From: Candidatus Polarisedimenticolia bacterium | GTDB taxonomy: Bacteria; Acidobacteriota; Polarisedimenticolia; Gp22-AA2 | NCBI GenBank assembly: GCA_036001465.1 | Contig: DASYUH010000052.1 | Location: 22,928-86,927, forward strand | Reading direction: 5' to 3' | DNA length: 64,000 nucleotides | Position numbers and translations under genes: made by a program | Notes under the pieces: model-generated | Databases searched by the model: none | Told to the model about the DNA's origin: nothing | Seen by the model: the letters and a program-made list of their open reading frames with translations, nothing else | Shown here: piece by piece, positions 43,716 through 51,847 of the stretch | Position numbering within the stretch: the stretch's first letter is position 1 | Layout of the letters: the number at the start of each line of letters is the position of its first letter

Positions 43716-44553
43716 TCTCGGGGTCGGCCGGCGGTGGCGACTCGGTCTCCGGCTCCGTAGCGGCCGGTGGATCCTCCTCCGCAGGCGGAGAGGGATTCGG
43801 AGGCGGAGCCTGGGGATGGGCCGGCTGCTGCCCCTGCCCCGGTGGCTGATTCTGGGCCGGCGCTGCTGTAGTCGGTGGCATGTAGCGGTTCACGTCGGGC
43901 GGTCGTCCTGTCCCCCGCCCCTGCATGCCGGGACGGCCGGCGAACCGGCGACCCGCTGGATTGAGGTTCGGCCGTGCCGCGTTGTTCCCCCTGAACGCGG
44001 CGGTACCCCCCATTGCCGGTCCGGCGTTCGCGGGCGGAACCGGGCGCTGGAAGCCCGGAGGTGGTACCGCCCCTCCCGGGAGATTGAGGGGTTGGAGGCC
44101 GGCCATTCCCTTGCCTGGCGCCTCGGTCGGCCGACCCCCCATCCCGGGCCCGGGCACCGTGGGCGCCGCGAGGGGCTGGTTGGCGGGCATGCCGTTGATA
44201 CGCCCATCGCTCGTGATGAAGGGCTGCGCTGCGGCGGGTGCCGGGACAGCCGCCGGCGCCGGGGCCGGCGAAGCCTGCAGCGCCACCGGCGGCGCGGCCT
44301 GCGGCACGACCGGTGGCGCGGCCGGCGTCGAGAGGACGTACTCCTCGATCCGCGCGATTTGGTCGGTGGGCACTCCCATCTTCCCCCCGCCGTCCATCTC
44401 GAGAACGGTGAACTTGTCCCCCTTCTCGACGCTCTTGACCATGATCGCCTTGCCATTGATGAAATAGACGACCTGGTCGGCGCACAGGGGCGACGCAAGG
44501 CTGAACGCCAAGGCCGCTGCGAGAAGAATGGGATTGATCCGGACCGTACGCAT
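43639..44553 (-). CDS. Exported Pro-rich protein with short N-terminal beta domain
   Basis: 304 residues. A signal peptide (about 1-25) precedes a compact domain of about 45 residues (YFINGKAIMVKSVEKGDKF ... GVPTDQIARIEEY). The remaining about 230 residues are Pro/Ala/Gly-rich, disordered-looking, and end in an acidic Pro/Glu tail. The domain resembles short exported segments that report a constant or regulated value in many acidobacterial proteins, but no function is known. It lies 84 bases after the GHMP kinase gene. Confidence 0.7.
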   Translation of the reverse strand: MRTVRINPILLAAALAFSLASPLCADQVVYFINGKAIMVKSVEKGDKFTVLEMDGGGKMGVPTDQIARIEEYVLSTPAAPPVVPQAAPPVALQASPAPAPAAVPAPAAAQPFITSDGRINGMPANQPLAAPTVPGPGMGGRPTEAPGKGMAGLQPLNLPGGAVPPPGFQRPVPPANAGPAMGGTAAFRGNNAARPNLNPAGRRFAGRPGMQGRGTGRPPDVNRYMPPTTAAPAQNQPPGQGQQPAHPQAPPPNPSPPAEEDPPAATEPETESPPPADPENETSEPETPPPAQGETPEDSGGGAS

Positions 44554-44637
44554 CGAGTCGGACCCCTTTTGTGGGCAACTCCAAGTGCATCAGAAGTCTA
44601 CGACGACTTCGGCACCGTGGCAAGGAGAAATGCTGTT

Positions 44638-45675
44638 TTACGATTCCGTGACCCGGACCCCTTCCCGGGAGTAATGGAAGTCGATCACCCGCGCTCCGTC
44701 CCGGGCCACCCTCTGGATCACCGCTTCGCGCCGTCCCCGCTTGACCCACAGGACGACACAGCCGCCCCCGCCGGCCCCGCACACCTTGCCGGCGATCGCC
44801 CCTTCCCCTACCGCCACCCGGATCATCCGGTCGATGGCGTCGGTGGTCACCAGGGGGGACATCTCCCGGCGCGCCGTCCATTCCTCGCCGAGCGCCTCCG
44901 CCGCGGCATCCCAGTCCCGGGCGAGCAGGGCTCGCCGCATGTGGCGGGTCGCCTCCAGGATCCGCTCCAGCGCCCGGTGCACCCGGGAGTCGCCGTCGAG
45001 GTGCCGCTTCAGCATGTCCCAGTTCGACAGGCCGGAGGAGCGGGACACGCCGGTGAACACCAGGACGGTCCTCTGCCGCAACTCCTCGAGGTCGACCCCG
45101 AGCGCCTCCACCCGTGTCCCCTCGACCGTGTAGTGCAGGGCGAGAACTCCGCCGTGCAATGCCGGGTGGTAGTCCTGCTCTCCCGTCGGGATGCGCAGGA
45201 CCTGCGTCTCGATCATCCGCGTGAGGGCCAGCCGGCCGGCCGGATCGAGACCGCGGCGGGTGTACCGATCGAGCGCCGTGGAGAGCGCGATGCCGAGAGT
45301 GGAGGAGCCCCCCAGACCGGAGCCTGCGGGCGCCTGGCAGTCGGTGGTGATCCGGCAGGAGATCCCGTCGCCCCCGGCCGCCCCGCGCAGGAAGTGGGCC
45401 GCAAGGCGCATCGGAAACTCCAGCTCCGCGGGGGCCTGGCGCACGGAGTCCAGCAGGCGCGCCACGGAATCGAATCGCGTCTGGCGGCCGCGATCCACCG
45501 AGACCAGGTCGATCCCGGGGCCGCGTGTCGTCTCGACGCGGGCGCGGGCGAATTGATCGATCGCGGCATTGACCGTGACGGGATCGTCGTGGAGAAGGTA
45601 CAGCGGCCACAGGTCGATGGTGCCGCCCGCCAGGTCGATGCGGGTCGGGGCGAGGGCCTCCACGTTCTCAGGCAT
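44638..45675 (-). CDS. GHMP-family sugar kinase
   Basis: 345 residues. APTRIDLAGGTIDLWPLYL is the GHMP motif 1, PAGSGLGGSSTLGIAL the phosphate-binding motif 2, and KVCGAGGGGC motif 3. The closest known relatives by these motifs are D-glycero-D-manno-heptose-7-phosphate kinases (HddA) and related cell-envelope sugar kinases, so an envelope-sugar role is likely but unproven. The ATG at 45675 overlaps the DUF2007 gene by eight bases. Confidence 0.8.
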   Translation of the reverse strand: MPENVEALAPTRIDLAGGTIDLWPLYLLHDDPVTVNAAIDQFARARVETTRGPGIDLVSVDRGRQTRFDSVARLLDSVRQAPAELEFPMRLAAHFLRGAAGGDGISCRITTDCQAPAGSGLGGSSTLGIALSTALDRYTRRGLDPAGRLALTRMIETQVLRIPTGEQDYHPALHGGVLALHYTVEGTRVEALGVDLEELRQRTVLVFTGVSRSSGLSNWDMLKRHLDGDSRVHRALERILEATRHMRRALLARDWDAAAEALGEEWTARREMSPLVTTDAIDRMIRVAVGEGAIAGKVCGAGGGGCVVLWVKRGRREAVIQRVARDGARVIDFHYSREGVRVTES

Positions 45676-45904
45676 CGATGCGACCGGTGCGCGAGCGATG
45701 GCCCGCCAGGATGTCCTGCGCCTCGTCCTCGGCCTCCCGCGGGACCAGGATGCGCGTCTCACCCAGGCCGTTCACGGTGAACGGGTAGAGCGTATGGCTG
45801 ATGTCGGTCGCCAGGCTGACGGGAATCCCGTATTCTTCGAGGATTCCCTTGATCAGCTGCGCTTCGAGATCGCTCCAGGTTCGGTAGATGATGGCGGAGA
45901 TCAC
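45668..45904 (-). CDS. DUF2007-like small protein
   Basis: 78 residues from a GTG with AAAGGA upstream. IYRTWSDLEAQLIKGILEEYGIPVSL and ETRILVPREAEDEAQDILAG match the DUF2007 (putative signal-transducing) fold. First gene of a four-gene minus-strand set with the GHMP kinase, the exported Pro-rich protein and the small kinase. Confidence 0.75.
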   Translation of the reverse strand: MISAIIYRTWSDLEAQLIKGILEEYGIPVSLATDISHTLYPFTVNGLGETRILVPREAEDEAQDILAGHRSRTGRIDA

Positions 45905-45928
45905 GGCCGTCCTTTCGCTGGAATGATG

Positions 45929-45958
45929 ATCATAGCCGCGCCCCGCGACCAGGGTCAA
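45929..45958 (-). promoter_or_regulatory. Promoter of DUF2007-GHMP operon
   Basis: TTGACC (45958-45953), 18-base spacer, TATGAT (45934-45929) on the minus strand; 24 bases before the GTG. Confidence 0.6.
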
Positions 45959-45968
45959 CCGCGCGCGG

Positions 45969-45997
45969 TTGATGATCGTCCTGGCGTGTGCTAGGAT
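45969..45997 (+). promoter_or_regulatory. Promoter of O-antigen-ligase/TPR gene
   Basis: TTGATG (45969-45974), 17-base spacer, TAGGAT (45992-45997); 78 bases before the ATG, diverging from the DUF2007 promoter. Confidence 0.5.
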
Positions 45998-46075
45998 GCC
46001 GCGTTTTGCGCGCGCCTGTCCCGGGATGTCCGCGTCCGGCGCGGCTTTCGTTTCGACCCCCGGTGGATCTCCCGC

Positions 46076-48358
46076 ATGGCGCAGGGCCCCATCACCATCA
46101 CGGCAGACCGGACGGCCGTAGGAATCCTGGCCGCGGTGTCGTTCCTGGTGCCGCTCGCCTTCGGGTCCAGCCTGGCGGATCCCTTCGCGTTTCCCAAGCG
46201 CGCCGTCATGGTGGCGGCGGCGGTCCTCCTTTCGGGCCTCGCCCTGGTCGGTCGGCCGGGGCCGGAACACGCCCGCGTATCGTCCCCCGCGATCCTGCTC
46301 ACGCTCCTGTTCACCGGCTGTGCCCTGTTCACCTGCGCGACCGCCCTGAATCGTGGCCTGGCGCTCTGGGGCTTCCTCGACATCCTGGTCGGCGCTGGTC
46401 TCTTCGCGGCAACCGTCCGGTTCGTGCGCCAGCCGGAGAGCGCTCGCCTCATCTTCAGCGCGTTCCTGGCGTCCGGGGCGCTGGTCGGCCTCGCCTCTCT
46501 GACGCAGATCGCCGTCGCCGGAGCCGGGAGCGGCTGGCTGTCCGTCCTCCTGCCGCCCAATCGCGGCGGCGCCACGCTCGGCGATCCCGGACTGACCGCC
46601 CAGTTCCTGATCCTGGCTCTGCCGGTGGGGGTGGGGGCCGCGGCGCTGTCGTCGGGCGCGTGGCGGCTCGCGTGCGGCGCGCTGCTCGGCGTGGTCGCGA
46701 CGGCCCTGGTGTTCGTAGGCCGGCCGGAAGGCTGGATTGTGGGAGGGGCGGCTCTGGGTCTCGTGGTCCTGGCGCGGATCGCGCGGGCCGCAGGGCGCGG
46801 CGGCCGCTGGTCCGATCTGGCCCCGGACCCGGCGGGGGAAAGCCTGCGATCCTTCCTGATCGCGATCATCGTGGTCCTGCTCGGGATCGCCCTGTCGCGC
46901 CTCACCATCCTGCAGCCGTCCGGAAAGCCGATCGAGCCTCTCGATGGCGTATCGCTGCTCACGCCGACGACCGGTGATCCGTTCGCCGACCGGCCCGCGT
47001 CCGTTTCCGGCACCCTGGCCCTCATCCAGAAGCATCCGCTCGGGGTCGGGGCGGGAAACTGGCGCCATGCCTTCCTGGAGGTCGCCTGGACGGCCGTCGC
47101 CCACTCCCCCTTCACTCTCAGCCATCAGGCGGTCCATGCGGGGAATTCGTTCCTGGAAATCGCGTCCGAGACCGGCCTCCTGGGAGGGCTCGCCTTCGCG
47201 CTTCTGGTCGCGCTGCTCCTTCTGCAGTCGCTGCGCGCGGGACTGCGGGCCGAGCCGCCGTGGGACGGCATCGCCTCCGCATCGTTCGCGCTCATCGGCT
47301 CCATGGCCGTGATGGCATTTTTCGGCGCGCCGTTCCAGGAGCCGGCGCCGTCCCTGATCTTCTGGATTGCGGCCGGCCTGACGCAGGTCGCGGGTCTTCA
47401 GATGGCCGTCGCGCCGGGCGGGGAAGCGCGTCTCATGCCGCGGGGACGTCCCCCTCGTCTCGTCGGCCCCCTCGGCCGTCCCGTCGCAAGCGCCATCGCG
47501 ATCGTCTGGGGGATCTTCGCCCTCGGGCTCGGCTGGCTTGTGGTGGATCGGAGCCGCGCGTCCGCCCAGGCCCTCACCGGGCAGGGCGCGTACTACTCGG
47601 GACAGTACGAGGCCGCGCTCCATGCGTTCGGTCAGAGTGCCTGCCGCCGCTCCCCCGAACACCTGCCGCGTGCCCTCGCCGCCAGCGCCTATCTTCGACT
47701 CAGGTTTTACGACTCCGCGGTCCGCGAGTTCGATGAGACCCTGAAGCGATCACCGTACTTCGTCTCGGCCTTCCTGGGACGCGGCGCGGCGCGCGAGACG
47801 CAGGGGCTCTGGGACCAGGCCGACGCCGACTACCGCGCCGCCCTCCGGATCTGGCCTCGCAACCCCGAGATCCTCCTGGCCTCGGCGAGGCTGAACACCT
47901 CCCGGGGCCGGCTGGACGACGCGCTGGACAACTACCGCGAGGTGATCCAGGTCGATCCCGGGGCGGCGGAGACCTACTTCCGGATGGGAGAGATTTTCCT
48001 GCGTCGCAAGCAGCTGGACTCGGCGATCGAAGCCTTCCGCGTCTGCGGCATGAAGAACCCGAAATACCCCGGGATGCACATCAGGCTGGGTGACAGCTTC
48101 TTCCTGAACGGGCTGCATGAGGAAGCCCTGCGATACTACCAGGCCGCCGCCGGCATCGATGACAAGAGCGTCGAGGTGCGCCTGCGAATCGCCAACACCC
48201 TGCACGCCCTCGGGCGGCCCTGCGAAGCGCGGGAGCCCCTCGAGGCGGCCCGGGATCTGGAGACCGACGCCACCCGGCGCGGCACGATCCTGGAGCTGAT
48301 CAAGAAGGTGGAATCGGACTGTCGCAAGCAGTCCCGAAAGCCGTCCGGGACGAAGTAG
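46076..48358 (+). CDS. O-antigen ligase-like membrane protein with C-terminal TPRs
   Basis: 760 residues. About 12 membrane segments fill about 10-490, with a large loop around HPLGVGAGNWRHAFLEV and HAGNSFLEIASETGLLG, the conserved Wzy_C/WaaL-type region. Five TPR units follow at about 510-740 (YFRMGEIFLRRKQLDSAIEAFRV). Such proteins join glycan chains to lipid or protein acceptors. The membrane-plus-TPR plan parallels the TMTC-like gene at 4318, but the membrane domains differ. Confidence 0.75.
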   Translation: MAQGPITITADRTAVGILAAVSFLVPLAFGSSLADPFAFPKRAVMVAAAVLLSGLALVGRPGPEHARVSSPAILLTLLFTGCALFTCATALNRGLALWGFLDILVGAGLFAATVRFVRQPESARLIFSAFLASGALVGLASLTQIAVAGAGSGWLSVLLPPNRGGATLGDPGLTAQFLILALPVGVGAAALSSGAWRLACGALLGVVATALVFVGRPEGWIVGGAALGLVVLARIARAAGRGGRWSDLAPDPAGESLRSFLIAIIVVLLGIALSRLTILQPSGKPIEPLDGVSLLTPTTGDPFADRPASVSGTLALIQKHPLGVGAGNWRHAFLEVAWTAVAHSPFTLSHQAVHAGNSFLEIASETGLLGGLAFALLVALLLLQSLRAGLRAEPPWDGIASASFALIGSMAVMAFFGAPFQEPAPSLIFWIAAGLTQVAGLQMAVAPGGEARLMPRGRPPRLVGPLGRPVASAIAIVWGIFALGLGWLVVDRSRASAQALTGQGAYYSGQYEAALHAFGQSACRRSPEHLPRALAASAYLRLRFYDSAVREFDETLKRSPYFVSAFLGRGAARETQGLWDQADADYRAALRIWPRNPEILLASARLNTSRGRLDDALDNYREVIQVDPGAAETYFRMGEIFLRRKQLDSAIEAFRVCGMKNPKYPGMHIRLGDSFFLNGLHEEALRYYQAAAGIDDKSVEVRLRIANTLHALGRPCEAREPLEAARDLETDATRRGTILELIKKVESDCRKQSRKPSGTK

Positions 48359-48369
48359 CCGCGGGCCCC

Positions 48370-49305
48370 CTACTCGATCCAGATCTCGATGTGGCTCTCC
48401 TCGCTGTCCACTTCCAGGAGCTTCCCCGCCCCGGCCTTCTCGATGGCCTGGAAAATGTCATCGAGATCGATCCCTTTCTGCCGGGCCTCCCGGCTGACGT
48501 CCTCCAGGTCCCCTTCGTCCAGGGCCTCGACCAGCATGCGGGCGAAGGCCACCGGCAGGTTGACCTTGAGGTCGTATCGCTTCTCGATCTTGTTGTAGAC
48601 GGTCATCCGGACGAGCGAGGGCTCCTTGGCGACCGACGACTTGCTCCGGATCGGCGCCGGCGACGCCGCGGGACCGGGCGGTGCGACCTGGGGCACCTGC
48701 TTCGGGTCGATCTTCAGGATGGCGATCAGGATCTCGTTCCGGATCTCCGGCTCGGTCTGGCTGGCGTAGGCCTTTTTCAGGCAGGCCAGCGCCCGGGGAC
48801 GCAGCGCCTCGTCGCCGGTGTCGGCGGCCCTGATGGCAGCCAGCGTCGACACGTAGGTCGAGGGATCGGCGAGCCCCTCCCGCAGGGCGGCGCTGCAGAC
48901 GGACCGGGTGCCCGCGCGCGGGTGGCAGGCTGTCGAGAAGATCGACCCCCACGCCTCTTCCACCATCACCTTGTCCTGGGGGAAGCCGGCCACGAACCTG
49001 CGAAACGCCTCGAGTCCCTCCGCTTCGCGCCCCGGGATGCGGGTCAGCGCGCGCGCGCGGTAGAAGGACGCCCGGGAGGCCTGGGGTCCTGAGGGATGCT
49101 GCTTCAGGATCGCGTCGCACCCGCGCAGGACGGCCGGCCAGTCCTGATCGAAGACGTCCACCTTGACCTGGCGGAACAGATCCTCCTCCGTCGTGGCGGT
49201 CCCGATCGGGGCGGACGCCAGGGCGCACAGCACGGCCGAGGCGGCCATCCGGGCGCAGGCGGAGAGGCGGCCGCCGGAGCGGGCGGGCCGGGGTTCAGAC
49301 CACAT
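48370..49305 (-). CDS. Exported helical-repeat protein of the ECF-sigma operon
   Basis: 311 residues from the ATG at 49305 with AGGAGAAG upstream. The N-terminus has a signal-like segment (ARMAASAVLCALASAPIG). Helical repeats (TPR/HEAT-like) cover about 45-190, with Cys residues that may pair. The C-terminus is a distinct helical domain ending ...ESHIEIWIE. No family is recognised. It overlaps the anti-sigma gene by 11 bases and is the last gene of the operon. Confidence 0.65.
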   Translation of the reverse strand: MWSEPRPARSGGRLSACARMAASAVLCALASAPIGTATTEEDLFRQVKVDVFDQDWPAVLRGCDAILKQHPSGPQASRASFYRARALTRIPGREAEGLEAFRRFVAGFPQDKVMVEEAWGSIFSTACHPRAGTRSVCSAALREGLADPSTYVSTLAAIRAADTGDEALRPRALACLKKAYASQTEPEIRNEILIAILKIDPKQVPQVAPPGPAASPAPIRSKSSVAKEPSLVRMTVYNKIEKRYDLKVNLPVAFARMLVEALDEGDLEDVSREARQKGIDLDDIFQAIEKAGAGKLLEVDSEESHIEIWIE

Positions 49306-50155
49306 GGGTCTTCTCCTGGATCTCGCGTGTGAGGAGGTCGATCCGCAGCAGGATCTGGCGCTTCTCGATCTGCTCCCGCAGGTCGTGGAGCTGCCGCGCC
49401 GAGGCGCAGTCCTGGAGGGACGCCACCTGGATGAGGAGCGACTCGAGCTGCCCGACGAGGTCCGCCAGCCGGCGGTCACGCAGGGAATCGAGGTTCCCCT
49501 CGTGCAGGTTCTTGCGTCTCAGGAGCTCGCGCGATTTCTCCTTCTCGAAGCTGATGTCGAATTCCCCGTCCGCCCTGCGGCAGCGCGCCGGGGCCTGCAC
49601 GAGGTTGAGCAGGAGCACCCGGCTGTCGGTCAGGTAGCGGGTCGCTCCCCGCCGAGCCAGGCGGGTCTCGATCATCGCGGCCGATTCGCGCACCGACTCG
49701 GCCGAGGGCGAGCCGCCGGTCTCCGAGGGGGACGGAACGCGCGCCGAGCCCGGCTCGCGACGGCCCGGCCAGCCGTAGACCAGGAGGGCTGCGACCATGG
49801 CGGCGGCCGCCAGGACCGCCCAGCGCGCCGCGGCCGGCACCAGGGTGGCGATGGGCCTTCGGGGGGCACCGGGCAGGGGGGCGGCGGACGGTCCTTCGAT
49901 TCCGGCCGCCGCCGCGGCCCGGGCCCGCGCCACGGTCGCGCGGGCGAGACGATCCCAGTCGACCTCCGCCTCCATCGGGAAGACCGTCTCCGGGTCGGCC
50001 GCGTTGAGGGCCCGCCGCAGGGTCTCCCACTGCGAGGCGCACGGCGCGCAGGAGGACAGGTGCCTCAGGAGAGCCTCCCCGTCCTCGGCCGTCAGGGCCG
50101 CGTAGTACCTGAGAGGCATCGCCCGCCGGGCCCATCCGCAACCGAACGGCGCCAT
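49295..50155 (-). CDS. Anti-sigma factor with zinc-finger (ZAS) domain
   Basis: 286 residues. The N-terminus carries HLSSCAPC (H-x3-C-x2-C, about 32-39), the ZAS zinc site that holds an ECF sigma factor. One membrane segment lies at about 105-125 (AAARWAVLAAAAMVAALLVYG). A C-terminal coiled-coil domain of about 110 residues contains EKEKSRELLRRKNLHEGNLD. The ATG shares one base with the sigma-gene stop (TGATG), so the two are coupled. It probably binds and inhibits the sigma factor encoded before it until an envelope signal arrives. Confidence 0.82.
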   Translation of the reverse strand: MAPFGCGWARRAMPLRYYAALTAEDGEALLRHLSSCAPCASQWETLRRALNAADPETVFPMEAEVDWDRLARATVARARAAAAAGIEGPSAAPLPGAPRRPIATLVPAAARWAVLAAAAMVAALLVYGWPGRREPGSARVPSPSETGGSPSAESVRESAAMIETRLARRGATRYLTDSRVLLLNLVQAPARCRRADGEFDISFEKEKSRELLRRKNLHEGNLDSLRDRRLADLVGQLESLLIQVASLQDCASARQLHDLREQIEKRQILLRIDLLTREIQEKTHVV

Positions 50156-50787
50156 CACCGGACCTCCCCTTCCCGGGCCGGGTACTTGATGGGGGGATCG
50201 CACGTCCCGAGATAGTCGCGGATGGCCGCCGCGGCGCGGTGCAGGGACGATTTCACCGTTCCGAGCGCGCAGCCTCGCGCCGTGGCGATCTCCTCCAGCC
50301 GCATCTCCCCGAAGTGCCTCAGCATGAAGATCTCCCTCTGGTTCGTCGGAAGGCTGAAAATCGCCCGTTTCAGCGCCCGCCCCAGCTCGCGCCTCTCCTG
50401 GCGGGCCTCCTGCGGCTCGTCCCTGGAGACGAGATCCCGGGGCGCGCGATCGTCCGCGTCCCCCGGCGCCGCATCGAGGGACTCCGTCGGGCGGCTTCGC
50501 CTGTGCCTCAACAGATCGATGCAGTGGTTCGCCAGGATGCGGGCCGCCCACGTGAAGGGGTGGGCGGTCGGCCGAAAGGCGGCCCGGGCGACGTAAATCT
50601 TCACCAGCGCCTCCTGCACAGCGTCGAGCGAGTCTTCATGGTTCCTGAGATATCCGTACGCCAGGCGGTAGAGCCGCCTCTGATAGCGCCGGACGAGCGT
50701 CTCGAATGCGCCCTCCCGATCGTTCTTGACGTCGTCCATGAGGGCGAAGTCATCCTGCTCCACACCCCCCCTCCACATCGGATCCAA
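50155..50787 (-). CDS. ECF-family RNA polymerase sigma factor
   Basis: 210 residues. Region 2 (about 20-90) includes ETLVRRYQRRLYRLAYGYLRN and DSLDAVQEALVKIY. Region 4 (about 140-195) includes LPTNQREIFMLRHFGEMRLEEIATARGCALGTVKSSLHRA. It directs polymerase to a small regulon, probably including this operon. Starts at 50787, 50778 or 50766 are possible. Confidence 0.92.
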   Translation of the reverse strand: MDPMWRGGVEQDDFALMDDVKNDREGAFETLVRRYQRRLYRLAYGYLRNHEDSLDAVQEALVKIYVARAAFRPTAHPFTWAARILANHCIDLLRHRRSRPTESLDAAPGDADDRAPRDLVSRDEPQEARQERRELGRALKRAIFSLPTNQREIFMLRHFGEMRLEEIATARGCALGTVKSSLHRAAAAIRDYLGTCDPPIKYPAREGEVR

Positions 50788-50808
50788 CGGCCGGGACCCT
50801 CCCGGGGT

Positions 50809-51564
50809 TTACCGCCGCGAGGCGATAAATCTCTCGATGCAGTCGAGGGCCTCGGGACGCATGTCCAGGAAGCGCACGCCCACCCCGGGGAGCAGGCGCT
50901 CGCCCGGGACCGCTCGGACCACCCGCCGCACCTCCCCCTCGAGGTTCAGGCTCGTCGTGATCCGCGGCCCGCCGGATGCCGGCCGCATCGGCAGGTGCAG
51001 GGTCAGATGCAGGCGGACCCCGATCGCGAAGGGACGCGGGCTCTTGAGGAACAGCCCGTGCAGGCTCACGTCCCTCGTGTAGGCCGTATAGCTGCCCGAC
51101 GGCGCCGAGAACTCGACCCGGCAGCTGACCGGGATGCGCCCCTCGTTCCGCTCCAGGAGCGGCACGAAGCGCCGCACCATCTCGAGGAAGGCCGGCGCGT
51201 CGAACGGCTTGATCAGCACCCCGTCGCACCCGGCCTGCCGGCATTCTTCCCGCCGTCCCTCGCCGGACACGATGACGACCGGAACGCCGCCGACCAGGGG
51301 GTCGGCCTTGAGGTGGCGGCAGGCCTCGATGCCGTCCATGCCGGGCATCGCCTCGTCGAGGAAGATCAGGTCCGGCCGATCCAGGCGGCAGACCTTGAGG
51401 GCCTGGGCGCCGGTGCGCGCCGTCAGGATGCGGCAGGTGGTCCTCTTGAGGTAGTTTTTCTGCAGCTCGATGAACGGCAGGACGTCGTCCACCAGGAGGA
51501 TGCGGACGGTCCGGTCTTCGCCGGCCGCCTGCGGCGCTCCGCGCGGGGGCGCCGGGCGCGCCAT
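50809..51564 (-). CDS. Receiver-PilZ response protein
   Basis: 251 residues. The receiver domain (about 18-140) has LLVDD, phosphorylatable Asp in IFLDEAMPGMDG and IKPF. The C-terminal PilZ domain (about 145-245) has R-x4-R in RIPVSCRVEF and DVSLHG (D-x-S-x2-G), the residues that bind cyclic di-GMP. It may link a phosphorelay with c-di-GMP. The ATG directly abuts the stop of the small membrane gene, and the ECF sigma gene starts 21 bases after its end. Confidence 0.85.
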   Translation of the reverse strand: MARPAPPRGAPQAAGEDRTVRILLVDDVLPFIELQKNYLKRTTCRILTARTGAQALKVCRLDRPDLIFLDEAMPGMDGIEACRHLKADPLVGGVPVVIVSGEGRREECRQAGCDGVLIKPFDAPAFLEMVRRFVPLLERNEGRIPVSCRVEFSAPSGSYTAYTRDVSLHGLFLKSPRPFAIGVRLHLTLHLPMRPASGGPRITTSLNLEGEVRRVVRAVPGERLLPGVGVRFLDMRPEALDCIERFIASRR

Positions 51565-51744
51565 TCACGCCCCCTTTCCGGAACGGCGCTCGAGGGCATA
51601 GCCGATCAGGAACAGCACGCTGCCGGCGAGAAGCCAGCCGAGCTCGGCGTTCATGTTCTGTTCCCCGAACCCGTACACCAGAAGCGCGACGCCCAGCGTC
51701 AGCATCGCGGCGACCTCGAGGATGCGTCCCAGGACGTAGGCCAC
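51565..51744 (-). CDS. Small two-helix membrane protein
   Basis: 59 residues from a GTG at 51744: two hydrophobic segments (about 8-26 and 34-50) and a basic end (ERRSGKGA). It abuts the receiver-PilZ start without a gap and appears to lead the operon. The -10 box is six bases from the GTG, so the transcript would be leaderless. Function unknown. Confidence 0.55.
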   Translation of the reverse strand: MAYVLGRILEVAAMLTLGVALLVYGFGEQNMNAELGWLLAGSVLFLIGYALERRSGKGA

Positions 51745-51750
51745 GGCGTC

Positions 51751-51780
51751 ACTATAAACGGAAGGGCCTGGGCCCCACAA
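51751..51780 (-). promoter_or_regulatory. Promoter of the PilZ-ECF operon
   Basis: TTGTGG (51780-51775), 18-base spacer, TATAGT (51756-51751) on the minus strand; start of transcription predicted at the GTG. Confidence 0.45.
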
Positions 51781-51847
51781 CGCGGGTCGGACGACCCCGC
51801 GCGGGACCAGGTCCGCTATCATCACGCGCGAGGAGAGGGCCGCGGGG

